Position numbers and translations under genes: made by a program. A stretch of 64,000 nt of DNA from the NCBI GenBank assembly GCA_003415625.1, contig PYIU01000007.1, forward strand, positions 558,001-622,000. The letters are read 5' to 3'. This DNA comes from Aquanectria penicillioides. Taxonomy: Eukaryota; Ascomycota; Sordariomycetes; Hypocreales; Nectriaceae. Numbering within the stretch: the stretch's first letter is position 1; each line of letters starts with the position of its first letter. Positions 23,223 through 34,289 of this stretch are shown piece by piece. The notes below the pieces were generated by a model. It did no database searches. It worked only from the letters and a program-made list of their open reading frames with translations, and had not been told where the DNA came from.

Positions 23223-24817
23223 TCACTTTTGGTAAGGATCCCGGAAGAACACCACCTGCACCGTCATGTCGTCTCGCACGTTGCGGCTCATCGGCGAGTA
23301 CGTCGTCACGGCGCCCAGGAACAATCCGCGTCTTGAACCGCCAAGCGCGTTCTTAATCAGACACACCGAGGCATTGTCCAAGTCTTCAATGGCGAAATGA
23401 TCCGGCGTTGCTCTCCAGCCATCCCGAACCTTGCCGACATGCTCCGTTTCCTTGACAGCCTCTGGACGGCCGGCCTTCTTGGCGGCGAGCCATCGCGAGA
23501 CACAGGTGACCGCATCCTCGTTGCTGATCATATCCCAGAGTCCATCGGATGCAAGAATCACAAAGTCTTCGGTTTGGACCAGGCGCGTGGTGACCTCCGG
23601 CTCGGCACTCATGTAAGGGGGCGTCTTGTAGTTGGGACGCGGGCTGGTGCCGTAAAAGTTGTCCCTGGCGGACTCAATCAACTCCTTGGACCACTTCCAT
23701 CGGTGGTCGCCGAAGGCCCTTGTAACAGCTAGGCCAAGGAGGCGGCCAGAAGTCGGACTGAGAATGTCATCCTTCTCGCCCGGATGTTCGCGATCGATGC
23801 GATTTACTTCGTCCTTGTTAAAGCCGGTCTGGTCAAGACTGAGAACATCGGCCTTGTACTCTTGAGTTTCGGACGACCAGACTCCACGAACAGCGCGTGA
23901 GTCTCCGGTGACAGCAGTGCGAAGGGTCGACGTCTGCGTGTCGTAAATAGAGAGAAGCGCGCAAGATCCCGCGATGGCCGGGGCAATGGCAGAGACGACC
24001 TCAGCAGAGCCGGGCTTGTGGCCAGCCTTGACTGCGTCAGTTGCCTGTGCGGTGATGCGGTCATCGAGGCGCACAAAGGCCTTCTTTATCGCATCATCTA
24101 CCAGCTCGTTGGAGGAGGCCTGTGTCATCTTTGTCAAGGAGGTCGACACGTACGGCACGAGGGCCTTCTTGAGTACCTTGGAAGTTGCCCAACCACTGCG
24201 GCAAATATGAATCAGCGTCGACGACGGGGACGTTTTCGGCACACCTTTACTTACGCGTGACCATCATAAACTCCCGAATACAGAGTGCTGGCTCCATCAA
24301 CACCCTTGGCTACGGCAAGATCCCAGTCGTCCTCAACTGGGTTGTTACTTGACACACGGGCCACATCGACTCGGCCTTTGTTCTTACTCTTACCCTCGAA
24401 AACGAAGCTGTGGACCTCTCTACGCAGCATGGAATCGGCTGCTGAGAGATCGAGGGCTTTGATGGGAGACTCAATAGAGACCTGGCTCTCCGAAGTCACG
24501 TCCTTGATGAGCCGGAGCGTTTGTGGGGCCGTGCCGCCGCCGGTGCTGGCGTAGACTCCCCACGAAACAGCTCCGGCAACGGCAGCAAGAAGAAGGGCTT
24601 TCGGGACAACATTTTGCTGCGCTGGCGGCTCGGGGGCTGAATAGCTTGCCTTGCCTCCCGAGGTCTTCGGCGTCTCGCCAGCCGGACGAGCCTCAGACCT
24701 CGCAGCCGAGGCCCTGAACGGCCCAGTCGAGGCAAAGCGCGTCCGCGAGGAGGACTGGGGAACTCGCTTCAGCAGCAGCCCTACTGACTGCGCAGTTCCC
24801 ACGGGCCTGCGAAGCAT
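23223..24817 (-). CDS. Mitochondrial PP2C-type protein phosphatase (Ptc5/PDP-like)
   Basis: This is a metal-dependent Ser/Thr phosphatase of 511 aa in exons 24817-24255 and 24195-23223, with a 59-nt intron (gtaagt). The Arg/Ser-rich, acid-poor N-terminus followed by one hydrophobic helix (ALLLAAVAGAVSWG) fits a mitochondrial presequence plus inner-membrane anchor. The PP2C metal motif YDGHAG spans the splice junction; later motifs are TGDSRAV, LGLAVTRAFGD, ILASDGLWD and the C-terminal RDDMTVQVVFF. The closest recognised group is the pyruvate dehydrogenase phosphatase (yeast Ptc5), which reactivates the PDH complex. The assignment to Ptc5 rather than another mitochondrial PP2C rests on overall architecture and the YDGHAG form. 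Confidence 0.88.
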
Positions 24818-25549
24818 GATGTCGACTTGCGCCCTTCAGTCGTGTTCAGCAAGTGGGCACGTGAGGTTCAGATTAGGGGGGAGGGCCTGTAGCGATTCAT
24901 CGTCTCGGGATCTCGCGATGCACTTACCGACTCGGAGTAGATGAGAAAACTGCTTGAGAGCCGACCAGATGACTTAGTTCTCCAGCCCGGGATGGTTCTC
25001 GCGCAAAGCCGTGAAGGTCAACGGTGTGCTCGACGGCGGTTGTTGTGGTGCTTGGTTCACGGTATGCTCACCTGCACGATAGCAAGGACACCAAACCGGG
25101 ATGGCGAAATTACTAACCTACCTACCCTGCACAATTGCACCTGACCGGCCCTCGCGACATCTCCCTGATGGAATGCCGCCAATGGGCATCAATGACATGG
25201 GGAAACGGTTTGCCTTGATTTTTAACTGGAAGACCATCTTTTCTGCGTCATTCCCCCGTCAATGGCCGGTGTGTTCGGATGAGTTTGTCACCTGAGATGA
25301 CCGCATATCAAGCTGCATGTCACCACCTAACACGGAAAAGTATGGACTGGATCCATGACTGCTATTCGCCAGCACAACTCAACTCACGCTTCACCGAAAC
25401 ATACGGTTCAGCAAGTTCACAAGGAATCACGTATTCATTGCCCGGAGACCCAGATGATATTTACAACGCCAAAACCGCAAACCACCCAATGATAGTCAAC
25501 GTCCAACTGACCCAAACGACTTTTAGAATTAGTTGTGCGCCACCGTCTT
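24818..25549. other. Intergenic
   Basis: It lies between the PP2C start and the SSF1 stop, two genes on the same strand, and holds the PP2C promoter. No supported feature. Confidence 0.5.
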
Positions 25550-26941
25550 TTACTCCTCATCGTGATCCTCCCACTCGCCATCCTCTTCCATCTTCTCATT
25601 GACTTTGTATTCGGCGTCTCCGGCCAATCCTTCGCTGTCAAAGTCATCAATGTCCATGCCGGCGTAGTAGTCGATAGGCTCGTCGTCGTCGTCGGTCTTG
25701 TTGCCGTTCTGAGACTTGGCCTTCTTCTTGCGCTCAACGTTGGCCTTTTGCTCCTTGCGTCGGGCGTCCTTCTCCTGTCTCCGCTTCTCCCAACGCTTCT
25801 CAAGATCCTTGACCTCCTCTTTGCTCTTGTGCACATACTCGTGCCACATGACCTTTCCAGAGCAGAGACCTTCCTCGACCTTGGTCAAGCGGAGGCGCAT
25901 TCGAGGGCCGAGCTCGACAAGCTTCACCGCACGGCGCTCCACGTTCTCCTCGGCTTCGGCCTCTCCTTCGTTCTGGGCTGCTGCTTGCCTGGCCTTGGCG
26001 GAAAGAACTTTTCGGGTGGTGGAGCCAACCACCTCGACCTCGGCATCGGTGTCAATCTCACTTCCGCTCGTAGCATCAGAAATGTAGCCCTCGCCGTTCT
26101 CGCCTCCAATCAAATAATCCGCAATGTCCTCCATTTTCCCTAGGTTAGGCATCTTTCCCTTTCGGTTCGTCTTGGAAGAGAGAAACTGTTCGGCAGCGTG
26201 TAATCTTTTGAGAGGCTTCGAGATACCTGTTGATCTCGTGGTGATTGCATAGTGTCGGAAATTAACGATGAAGGTGCCGTCGTCCTCCTCTGACTGCTCG
26301 CGGTTCAGGAGTAGTACTCGTCGGATGGACTTGAGTGGTGTAGCTTGAGGGTTGATTGGGGGAAAGAGGGATTGGAAGACGGTAGTGGCAAGGGACTCGA
26401 GGTGTTTGGGAACCTTGGACTTGGCGTCGGAGTCAGGGCGAGTAAAGTTGTTCATGACAAGCTGGATCAAAAGTTAGCAGGAATGGGCCGAAGATGACGA
26501 GGGACGTACCAGAGGAGGTGTGATGAACTCCTTGCCGCCGGACTTGGGGTGTCTCTGTGCTCTTTGGACATCTTTGCAGAGGGAGTACTTCTCGACGCGG
26601 AAGTTCAAAGTTGGACCTCGAGGTGCGAGGGCGACTCGAAGGTTGGTGTTGCCAGTCTCGGACCGTGAGAACAGCATCAAGTGAGTGACTCCCAGAGGAC
26701 CGCACATGACAGCATAATCACGCAGTCGGTTTCCCTTGCGCTCCTTCAACCGAGCGGCGGTGCCGGGCTCCATGACCTTTCGCACGTCGGTAGCAAGCTG
26801 GCTGACACTGGAACCAACCTCACCGGCACCAATTCGAATGACCATGCTCTTGGGGTTTCTGGCATTGGCATGGCCGGCGGCGTCCGTCTCCGGGTTGTTC
26901 GCCCCGACGTGGGTTCTCTTCTTCGTTCTTCTGCGAGCCAT
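25550..26941 (-). CDS. SSF1: Brix-domain ribosome biogenesis factor (Ppan/Ssf1)
   Basis: This is a nucleolar 60S assembly factor of 447 aa, of the SSF1/PETER PAN family. In yeast Ssf1 works with Rrp14/Rrp15 on ITS2-flanking pre-rRNA. Exons are 26941-26510 and 26461-25550; the 48-nt intron has donor gtacgt and branch gctaac. The start ARRRTKKRTH is typical of the family. The Brix domain runs from PKSMVIRIG through CGPLGVTHLMLFSR, APRGPTLNFRV and FPPINPQATPLKSIRRVLL to FRHYAITTR. The C-terminal third is charged and partly coiled (KSKEEVKDLEKRWEKRRQEK), with an acidic tail. An upstream in-frame ATG would add about 48 residues that do not look conserved, so the 26941 start is preferred. It is divergent to RRP3 across only 243 bp. 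Confidence 0.95.
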
Positions 26942-27184
26942 GGTGAATTGGGGTGTTGAAAATGGTTGTTTACCAGCTCCGAAAACCTGGATCCAGAGGC
27001 TGGGCTCTTGTCGCAGGCGCAAAGGAAAAAAAAGTTTGGCGGGGATTGGCGATAAGACTAGCGCACGTGCGATAACAGACCCCACTAAAATTTTCTTGAT
27101 GGTGAGCGAAGTGAAGCCTCCCGACGCCCGCTTGCTTTCTTTCCTCTAGCCAAGTTCTTTCGTCTGAGGAGAAATTCGCCCAAG
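26942..27184. promoter_or_regulatory. Bidirectional promoter of SSF1 and RRP3
   Basis: A 243-bp spacer lies between two divergent ribosome-biogenesis genes. It contains a cgcacgtgcg palindrome at 27061-27070 (E-box CACGTG core). One shared control region for both genes is likely. Confidence 0.65.
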
Positions 27185-28691
27185 ATGAATAGCGCAAAGC
27201 GAAGAAAGATCGCACACGATGCGCCAAAGAGCAAGAAGCCCGAGGTCAAGGAACCTACCACCGAATCCTCACCCGAGCCTTCCAGCGAGGAGGAATCGGC
27301 GACCCTCGAGGCTCCATCCGCAGAAGAGTCTCCCGACGCCCCCAAGAAGACATTCAAGGACCTAGTGAGCTGGAGCGAAGGCGACTGAGCTGGTCTGACG
27401 TTGGTAGCTAACATTATTTCAGGGAGTTTCCGATGCTTTGTGCGAAGCCTGCGAAGCCCTAAACTACAAGTACCCGACCCCAATCCAAGAAAAGTCTATT
27501 CCTGTTGCGCTGCAAGGTCGCGACATCATCGGCCTCGCAGAGACTGGCAGTGGAAAGACTGCAGCTTTTGCCCTTCCTGTGCTACAGGCTCTCCTCGACA
27601 AGCCTCAGCCCCTGTTCGGCCTCGTCCTCGCCCCGACTCGAGAACTGGCGTCCCAGATTGGCCAGGCCTTTGAAGCTTTGGGTTCTCTGATCTCGCTACG
27701 ATGCGCCGTAATTGTGGGTGGTTTGGATATGGTCCCGCAGTCTATCGCCCTTGGAAAGAAGCCACACATTATTGTTGCGACCCCGGGTCGTCTGGTGGAT
27801 CACTTGGAGAAGACAAAGGGTTTCTCGCTACGGACGCTCAAGTATCTCATCATGGACGAAGCCGATCGTTTGCTCGACATGGATTTCGGTCCCAGTATCG
27901 ACAAGATCCTCAAATTTATCCCTCGCGAGCGCCGCACCTATCTCTTCTCTGCCACCCTCAGTTCCAAGATTGAGAGTCTGCAGCGAGCCAGTCTCAGGGA
28001 CCCTGTGCGGGTGAGCATCAGCTCCAACAAGTACCAGACCGTCTCGACTCTACTGCAGCACTACGTATTTATCCCCCATACCCAGAAGGATACCTACCTG
28101 ATTTACATGGTCAACGATCATGCTGGAAAGTCTACCATCATCTTTACTCGTACTGTCTGGGAGACACAGCGAATCGCCATCCTACTACGAACTCTTGGCT
28201 TTGGCGCAATTCCATTGCACGGTCAGCTGTCCCAGTCTGCTCGTCTTGGTGCTCTCAACAAGTTCCGAGCTGGTACCCGAGATATCCTCGTCGCTACCGA
28301 TGTCGCTGCCCGCGGTCTTGATATCCCCAAGGTCGATGTCGTTCTGAACCTTGATCTCCCTCAAGACTCTAAGACGTATATTCACCGTGTCGGACGTACG
28401 GCTCGTGCCGGAAAGTCTGGTGTTGCCATCAGCCTGGTTACCCAGTATGATGTGGAAATCTACCTGCGAATCGAGGCTGCTCTGGGCAAGAAGCTCCAAG
28501 AGTACCCGACTGTCAAGGAGGAGGTAATGACCTTCCAGAGGCGAGTGGAAGAGGCACAGCGACATGCAAGAATCGAGATGAAGAATTTCACGGAGGAGAG
28601 GGGCAAGAAGGGTAGCACACTCAAGGGAGGCAAAAGGGGACAGCGAGACGGCAAACGCAGACGGGACAACATGGACAAGGAAGAGGGCTAG
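27185..28691 (+). CDS. RRP3: DEAD-box ATP-dependent rRNA helicase Rrp3
   Basis: This DEAD-box RNA helicase of 482 aa, orthologous to yeast Rrp3/human DDX47, is required for 18S rRNA maturation in the nucleolus. Exon 1 (27185-27364) encodes a charged Ser/Glu/Pro-rich head. A 58-nt intron (27365-27422, branch gctaac) follows, and exon 2 holds the helicase core. Motifs in order: Q motif region [17 protein letters not shown], Ia PTRELA, Ib [45 protein letters not shown] basic Lys/Arg/Gly tail ends the protein. It is divergent to SSF1, giving a ribosome-assembly pair. Confidence 0.96.
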
Positions 28692-30090
28692 AGGCTATAG
28701 GGGATCGCGGAACAATTCCATACAATAATGATCAACCGTCAATTACATCAATGCTCCCTAAGACCAAGTGTAAATTGCAGGCAGGCCGGGGTTGACTCGG
28801 AGGATTATGCGTATGTGCCCCAACGTCGTATGCAGTCGGCTACATGACGAGTGTTTCCGACTCGGGCAATATGCTATCACGAAGAAACTTGAGATGACCA
28901 ATCCCCCTGATGAAGATCATCCGATGTGATACCGGTATTCCTTCCCCGCCTTGGTGGACAGGCTTGGCGGAATAGGCTTTTCAAGGTGTCGTGGCTAGCA
29001 ATCCTAGCACGAACGAAGGGATGGACGTTTGTATGATAGTGAGGGTGTCAAGGCCGTCGTAGTGACGCATTGGCCAAACCGCGTCCTTTTCCCATGTCTC
29101 AGCCCATGTCTCATCCTGCTCTGGTTGTCAATCTGCTCCTCACCCATCCCACCCGACTGGGCCGAGAGGGCATCTCGTGTTACTAATGGACGACTGATCA
29201 GCCCTATCCGGCAAAGAGCCGTCGACGCGGGCGCCACGGGCGATCCTTCAAACACCTTGCAAGGGCCCAAAATGCCACCCTACGACTCCTGGCAACCAGG
29301 GCTCCAAGGACCCTCCTCGCTGGCCCACACAGCCACCTGTACTCCGTCCGGCCGTAGACATAGGTAGCCGCAACACCGAACCTGGGGCTAATAAGAAGGG
29401 CCTGCTCATTTGTTCGAAACGTTTCCAAGAATCTTGGGCTGATGCTCGCCCGGCAGATGAGCTCTGGCCTGCAGCATGCCAACCCGCACTAGGCACTAAT
29501 TGGTGATGTATTATGGACATGGCAGATAGTCGAGTTTCCCTTTTTGGCGTTTGGAGTCTCTGTTGATGCAATGCGCCGTGTGAGTGGCCGCCAGCGGTCG
29601 CGACCTCCACCCGTCGTTTCATCTCCGCGCTGTCGGGCCTTGAGAGCATCGCCCGCCCGCTCAGGCTCAGCGATGGTGATCCCTGCTTGTCGGGCGGCCG
29701 CTCCCGGGCAGCTGGGCCCTTGGGTCCTTGGCTGCGCCTTGGGCGATGCGCTGGGGAGATGAAAGGCTGCTGGCAGGACCTGCGGCTCCGTCAACCCACG
29801 ACGCTACCCGCCGAGACCGCGTGAGAGACTGGACGTCAGCTGAAGATTCAATGCGTGCTGGTGTGTAAGGGCCTCACCCGTGCTGGCATATATAGGCGAT
29901 GGTGTTGCATTGTCTCGAGACAGCTTCACCACCAACCTTCTGTTCAGCAATGTTCACTTCGCTTCTTTCGGGTGCCTAGTTTTGCACCGTCCTTTCATTG
30001 TAGTCAGTCTTGCAGACTAACTTAAACCGCTCTTTTCATCACGTAGTCAATCATTCAATTTTCAAAGAGCAAACAGTTGCCAACACTAAA
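28692..30090. other. Intergenic, upstream of the LPMO gene
   Basis: About 1.4 kb without a supported gene. A TATA-like catatatagg lies near 29887-29896, about 195 bp before the LPMO start. GC-rich ORFs at 29.0-29.8 kb appear on both strands and have no motifs. Confidence 0.5.
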
Positions 30091-31235
30091 ATGATTTCGT
30101 CCGCTATTCTTTTAACTCTCGTCACTTCTGCGAGCGCCCACATCGCCTCATGGAACCCGGGCATGTACTGCAAGGTAAACAGATAAAAAGAAGATGCCAG
30201 AAGGCGGATTCTATATTCAATTTGGATATAGAAGATATATCTAATTCTTTCCAGGGCGGCAATGACTCGACTGTTGATAGCCCCAACACCAACCTCGTTG
30301 TCAACCCTCTCTACAACCTCACCAAGGAGCAGTGGTGGATGCAAGCAGACCGCGGATGCAACCTCGTTCCTCCTGCCGATGGCGAATTCCTCGAGCTCCC
30401 GGCCGGAAAGTCCTTCAAGACTGAGCTGGCCAACAACCGCGCCTTCACCACGCTTTCCTACGACGGCACACTTACCACCGAGTGGCAGGATGGCAAGAAC
30501 CGCAGCATGCCATGGCGAGGGCCTGGAAACCCTGCTGGCTGCCTTGTGGATGGTGGCGATGGTTCCGGTGGCGAGCTGCACACTCGCAGCATTGAGGACA
30601 CTGGTGGCACTGCCTGGGCCATCTCTTACGAGAGTGACATTTCCAAGGTTACCATGGACAACCTTGTGGTTTTCTCTGTGCGATACTAGTAAGTTACTAT
30701 GTCTCTGAGACGTGCTACTGTTATATGTAGCCAACTAACTATCATCAGCTCGCCCTTCTTCCGTGAGACTTGGTATGATGTCCCCGCCGATATGCCCGCT
30801 TGCCCCGAGGAGGGTTGCTACTGCGCCTGGCTCTGGATTCCCAACGGCTGTAAGTTCTTGCCACCATCAGATGTCAGAAATCACCACTTCCAGACGCTGA
30901 TTCCTTTCAAGGTGGCCAGCCGAACATGTACATGCAGAACCACCGATGCAAGGTGACGGGTAGCACGTCTACCAAGACTCTTGGTACTCCCAAGGCCCCT
31001 GCTTGGTGCAGGACCGACCCTACCAAGTGTGTTGCTGGACCCAAGCAAATGATGGCGTGGAACCGTAAGTTGAGCTGATAAAGCCTTCACTTCTGCTGGA
31101 AGCAATTTGCTAACTAGGTATTATGCAGAGGCCGAGGGCAACAATGTCTCCCCCCCTAACGGCAAGACTCCTACCTACAACCAGAACATGGGCTTCATGG
31201 ACGGTGCCCAGGATGACATCTTCGTTGATGCGTGA
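30091..31235 (+). CDS. AA14-like lytic polysaccharide monooxygenase
   Basis: This is a secreted copper monooxygenase-like protein of 292 aa in five exons (30091-30174, 30255-30688, 30749-30849, 30912-31064, 31129-31235); all junctions keep frame. A 16-residue signal peptide ends in SASA and exposes His1 ([10 protein letters not shown]), the first ligand of an LPMO histidine brace. The GGELHT His is a candidate for the second ligand. Blocks [47 protein letters not shown] and a C-terminal DGAQDDIF match fungal proteins related to AA14, a family reported to act on xylan-coated cellulose. There are many cysteines and no cellulose-binding module. The AA14 assignment is from remembered motif similarity; copper binding and substrate remain unproven. 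Confidence 0.78.
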
Positions 31236-32235
31236 TCCACGCGAGCGGGATCCGAGATGTAGCACAAAAGAAATACGAGTGTCATGGCGAGCGAGACCCC
31301 TATTTTGTACAACTATGTTTGGTTCGCGTCCTTCTGTGAGGGTCGTGGCCATTTATTCTTCTCTGAACCTCGAGTCTGATTTTCAATTTACCACCGTTGC
31401 TTGAGCACTATAGATGTTAAATTCCCCGCACCTGTCGTGAAGAGAAATTGCTCTCGAGTCTGTAGCGTCCTTTCGCGCTTTAGGGGTCAGTTCTGCCTTA
31501 ATGATGCTGAAACTGCCATAAGCGGGCTGGTTGCGGATCCTTCGGGATTATGTGACGGAATGAGTGTTCGGCTAGTGTGCCGAATTCTCTTGATGTGACC
31601 ATGTAGGAAATGCTTTTCTTCAGCATAAGAATAATAGGACGAAGAAGAAAAAGACCGTGAGAAACCTGGCGCAATTATGATTCTGAATGTATAGCTGATG
31701 CGGATTTTAGGGGCCCTCGGAACTCGTCACTTGGGTGCCTTTCTCGCGACACGAAGTGCGTGAGGCGCAGCGAGCGCCACCACAAATTGCAGCCAATAGG
31801 TTGCATTTTCGGCCGGAAAATGAAGCAGGTGAGCGTTTGGTGATGACTAAATACGACTTTTTGGGTGTCAGAAGGGGGCCGGAGCCGACGGCTCAGTGGA
31901 ATAGTGCGCTGACTCGGCCGATACATTCAAAAGACCTCCGGTCTTTTCAAACAGCGGAGGGTAAGACAGGCTGTATTGTTGAATGATTGATGTCGTAATG
32001 TAATCCCTTCACAATAAAATAGAGTATAAGTAGATAGGCCGCAACCACCTAAGAGGAAGAACTAGACAATACAACTCATTCGCCCACTCAATCAAACAAC
32101 AACCCCCATCCTCATCTCTTCAAGCCAAGCCCCTAATAGTTGACCGTCTGACTAAGACGACATACCCTTTAAATACCGGCAACAAGATTAACAACAACAC
32201 AAACACACTGCATCTTCTTTGAAACTTTGATCAAA
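31236..32235. other. Intergenic
   Basis: About 1 kb between the LPMO stop and the monooxygenase start. No supported gene. An AT-rich promoter-like stretch with aaaatagagtataag is at 32015-32030. Confidence 0.5.
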
Positions 32236-33459
32236 ATGGCTGCTCCTAACGCTATTGCTATCGTCGGCGCTGGCCTCTCGGGCCTCAGTTTAGCCCTTGC
32301 TCTCCACAGACAGAACATCCCGAGTATTCTCTACGAGACTCAGGGCGCCCCACTTGACATTGGCGGAGCTATCATGCTCTCGCCCAATGCCCTGCGCATC
32401 CTGGACCAAATCGGCGTCTACGATCTTCTTGAGCCCTGCAGCTTCAAGTTTGAGAAACTCTACTTCCGCACGCCAGACGACAAAATCGCAGATGTCTTCG
32501 AATTTGGTTCTGCCGAGAAGTATGGGTTCGGCGGCATTCGAGTCTTCCGCTACGAGCTCATCAACATCTTTCTTGACCTTGTGAAGAAGGCTGGAATTCC
32601 TATTCATTATGGAAAGAAGTTCGACCGCGTAATCAGCGAGACTGAGACTGGAGTCACCTGGCAGTTTGAGGATGGAACTACCGCCTCCGCTCCCGTCTTG
32701 GTTGGCGCCGATGGCATCCACTCCCGGGTGCGACAGTACCTGTATCCCGGTCTGCTTGCCAAGTTCACCAACATGCTTGGTGTCTCGGCTGCTGTTCCTA
32801 TGGCCCAACTTAAGGTCGAAGACGGATACGACCTCCCCGTCACTATCATGAACAAGAAGCACGGCGCCTTTGTCATTGCACCCCAACTCAAGGACGGCTC
32901 TGAAGCCTTCATCGGCAAGCAGTACCGCTTCACTGGCCCTGAGCCGGACCGCGACGGTTGGAAGAAGCTGTCTGAGGACAAGCAGTGGGCCGTCGACCAC
33001 CTTCGCAACGGATACGAGGATTTCCACCCCATCGTGGGCAATGCCACCTCCTCTATTTCCCCCGACAATATTAACATCTGGCCCTTCTACCTGCTACCTA
33101 AGCTCGACACCTGGGCATCCGACAAGCAGGCCCGCGTTGTCATTCTTGGAGACGCCGCGCACGCCATCCCACCCACAGCTGGCCAGGGTGTCAACCAGGC
33201 CTTTGAGGATGTCTACGTTCTGGCAGGTGTCTTGAGCAAGCTGGGCGAGGAATCGAAGCTGAACGATGCCGACAAGGTCAAGAAGTCGCTCAAGGCCTGG
33301 CAGAATATCCGCCAGGAACGTATCAACAGGATCCTACAGATCAACGATGAGATTAACGAGAGGCGCTTGCCTTCGAATGTGGACAAGGAGCTCAAGCCGG
33401 TTGAGCTTGAATGGCTGTACGCCGCCGATTTCGAGAAGATGATTGAGCAGTGCCTGTAA
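32236..33459 (+). CDS. FAD-dependent aromatic monooxygenase (salicylate hydroxylase-like)
   Basis: This is a single-exon group A flavoprotein monooxygenase of 407 aa that would hydroxylate an aromatic or similar ring with NAD(P)H and O2. The dinucleotide-binding GAGLSGLS at the N-terminus, the internal GADGIHSRVR (DG motif) and LGDAAHAIPPTAGQGVNQAFED (split here as GD motif plus FAD-ribityl contact) are all intact. The start at 32236 (aaaATGgc) has better context than an in-frame ATG nine bases upstream. There is no signal peptide or TM. The next gene is an MFS exporter-type protein on the opposite strand. The substrate cannot be named from sequence; the family also includes TetX-like and kynurenine-type enzymes. 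Confidence 0.88.
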   Translation: MAAPNAIAIVGAGLSGLSLALALHRQNIPSILYETQGAPLDIGGAIMLSPNALRILDQIGVYDLLEPCSFKFEKLYFRTPDDKIADVFEFGSAEKYGFGGIRVFRYELINIFLDLVKKAGIPIHYGKKFDRVISETETGVTWQFEDGTTASAPVLVGADGIHSRVRQYLYPGLLAKFTNMLGVSAAVPMAQLKVEDGYDLPVTIMNKKHGAFVIAPQLKDGSEAFIGKQYRFTGPEPDRDGWKKLSEDKQWAVDHLRNGYEDFHPIVGNATSSISPDNINIWPFYLLPKLDTWASDKQARVVILGDAAHAIPPTAGQGVNQAFEDVYVLAGVLSKLGEESKLNDADKVKKSLKAWQNIRQERINRILQINDEINERRLPSNVDKELKPVELEWLYAADFEKMIEQCL

Positions 33460-34289
33460 AGTTCGACACTGGAAATTTCTGGAAGATTAGAATTGTTTCA
33501 TTTTAGCGTCTGCTGTACCTAGCCGCCGTAGCACATCGCAACAGCTTAAACATAAATTTACCCAAGCGTATTGAAAACGAACCGAGATGCAATCAATTGT
33601 CTCTTCGCTGTGCTTATTCACATTTCTGAACATTGTCGTGCTTTAAAATGTACCTTGCATAGAGTTAACTATATTAGAACCTGACGATAAGCAATAAAAA
33701 TACAAGGCGTTGATTGTTCATGGTTGCAAGAAGATGTTAACTTCACTGTGGCAAATTTGGGGATCATACCGACCCACGAACTTGATTGGCTTATACCACC
33801 CTACTCAATAAAACCTCACATACATCTAGTGGTTTCTCGCTGACAGGGACTGGGATGTTAAGGACGCCAACCTATCAAATCATATTTTCCTGGTAAATAT
33901 CTGTAACATTAAAGATGAGAGCCAAGCATCCTAGAGTTTTCTGTATTGGAAAGACCTTAAGAAGCTTTCTGCATAATGAGTTCTAAGCATGATGGTCGTG
34001 TATCTCAACCTATATAATTTGCCTTTTACTACTTGACTCTGGTCGTAATTTCCGTCATAATTTCCTTCAATCTGATCTTTCGATGGGCTATATAGTCACT
34101 AGGGAGGTTACAATTTAATTTCACCAACACAAATGCGCAATTCCGGCAAACTGATAGTTATAAATTGATATGCTTCCATATTTCTGGATTGTCGCATAAT
34201 AGCACAAGGGTATCACAACAAAACTAATCTATCTGTCCCCAGAAACCCTCATCCAATAACCCGATCTATCGCCCCTTTTGGAATATGAT
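33460..34289. other. Intergenic between convergent genes
   Basis: An AT-rich 830-bp stretch with both 3' ends. No supported feature. Confidence 0.5.
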
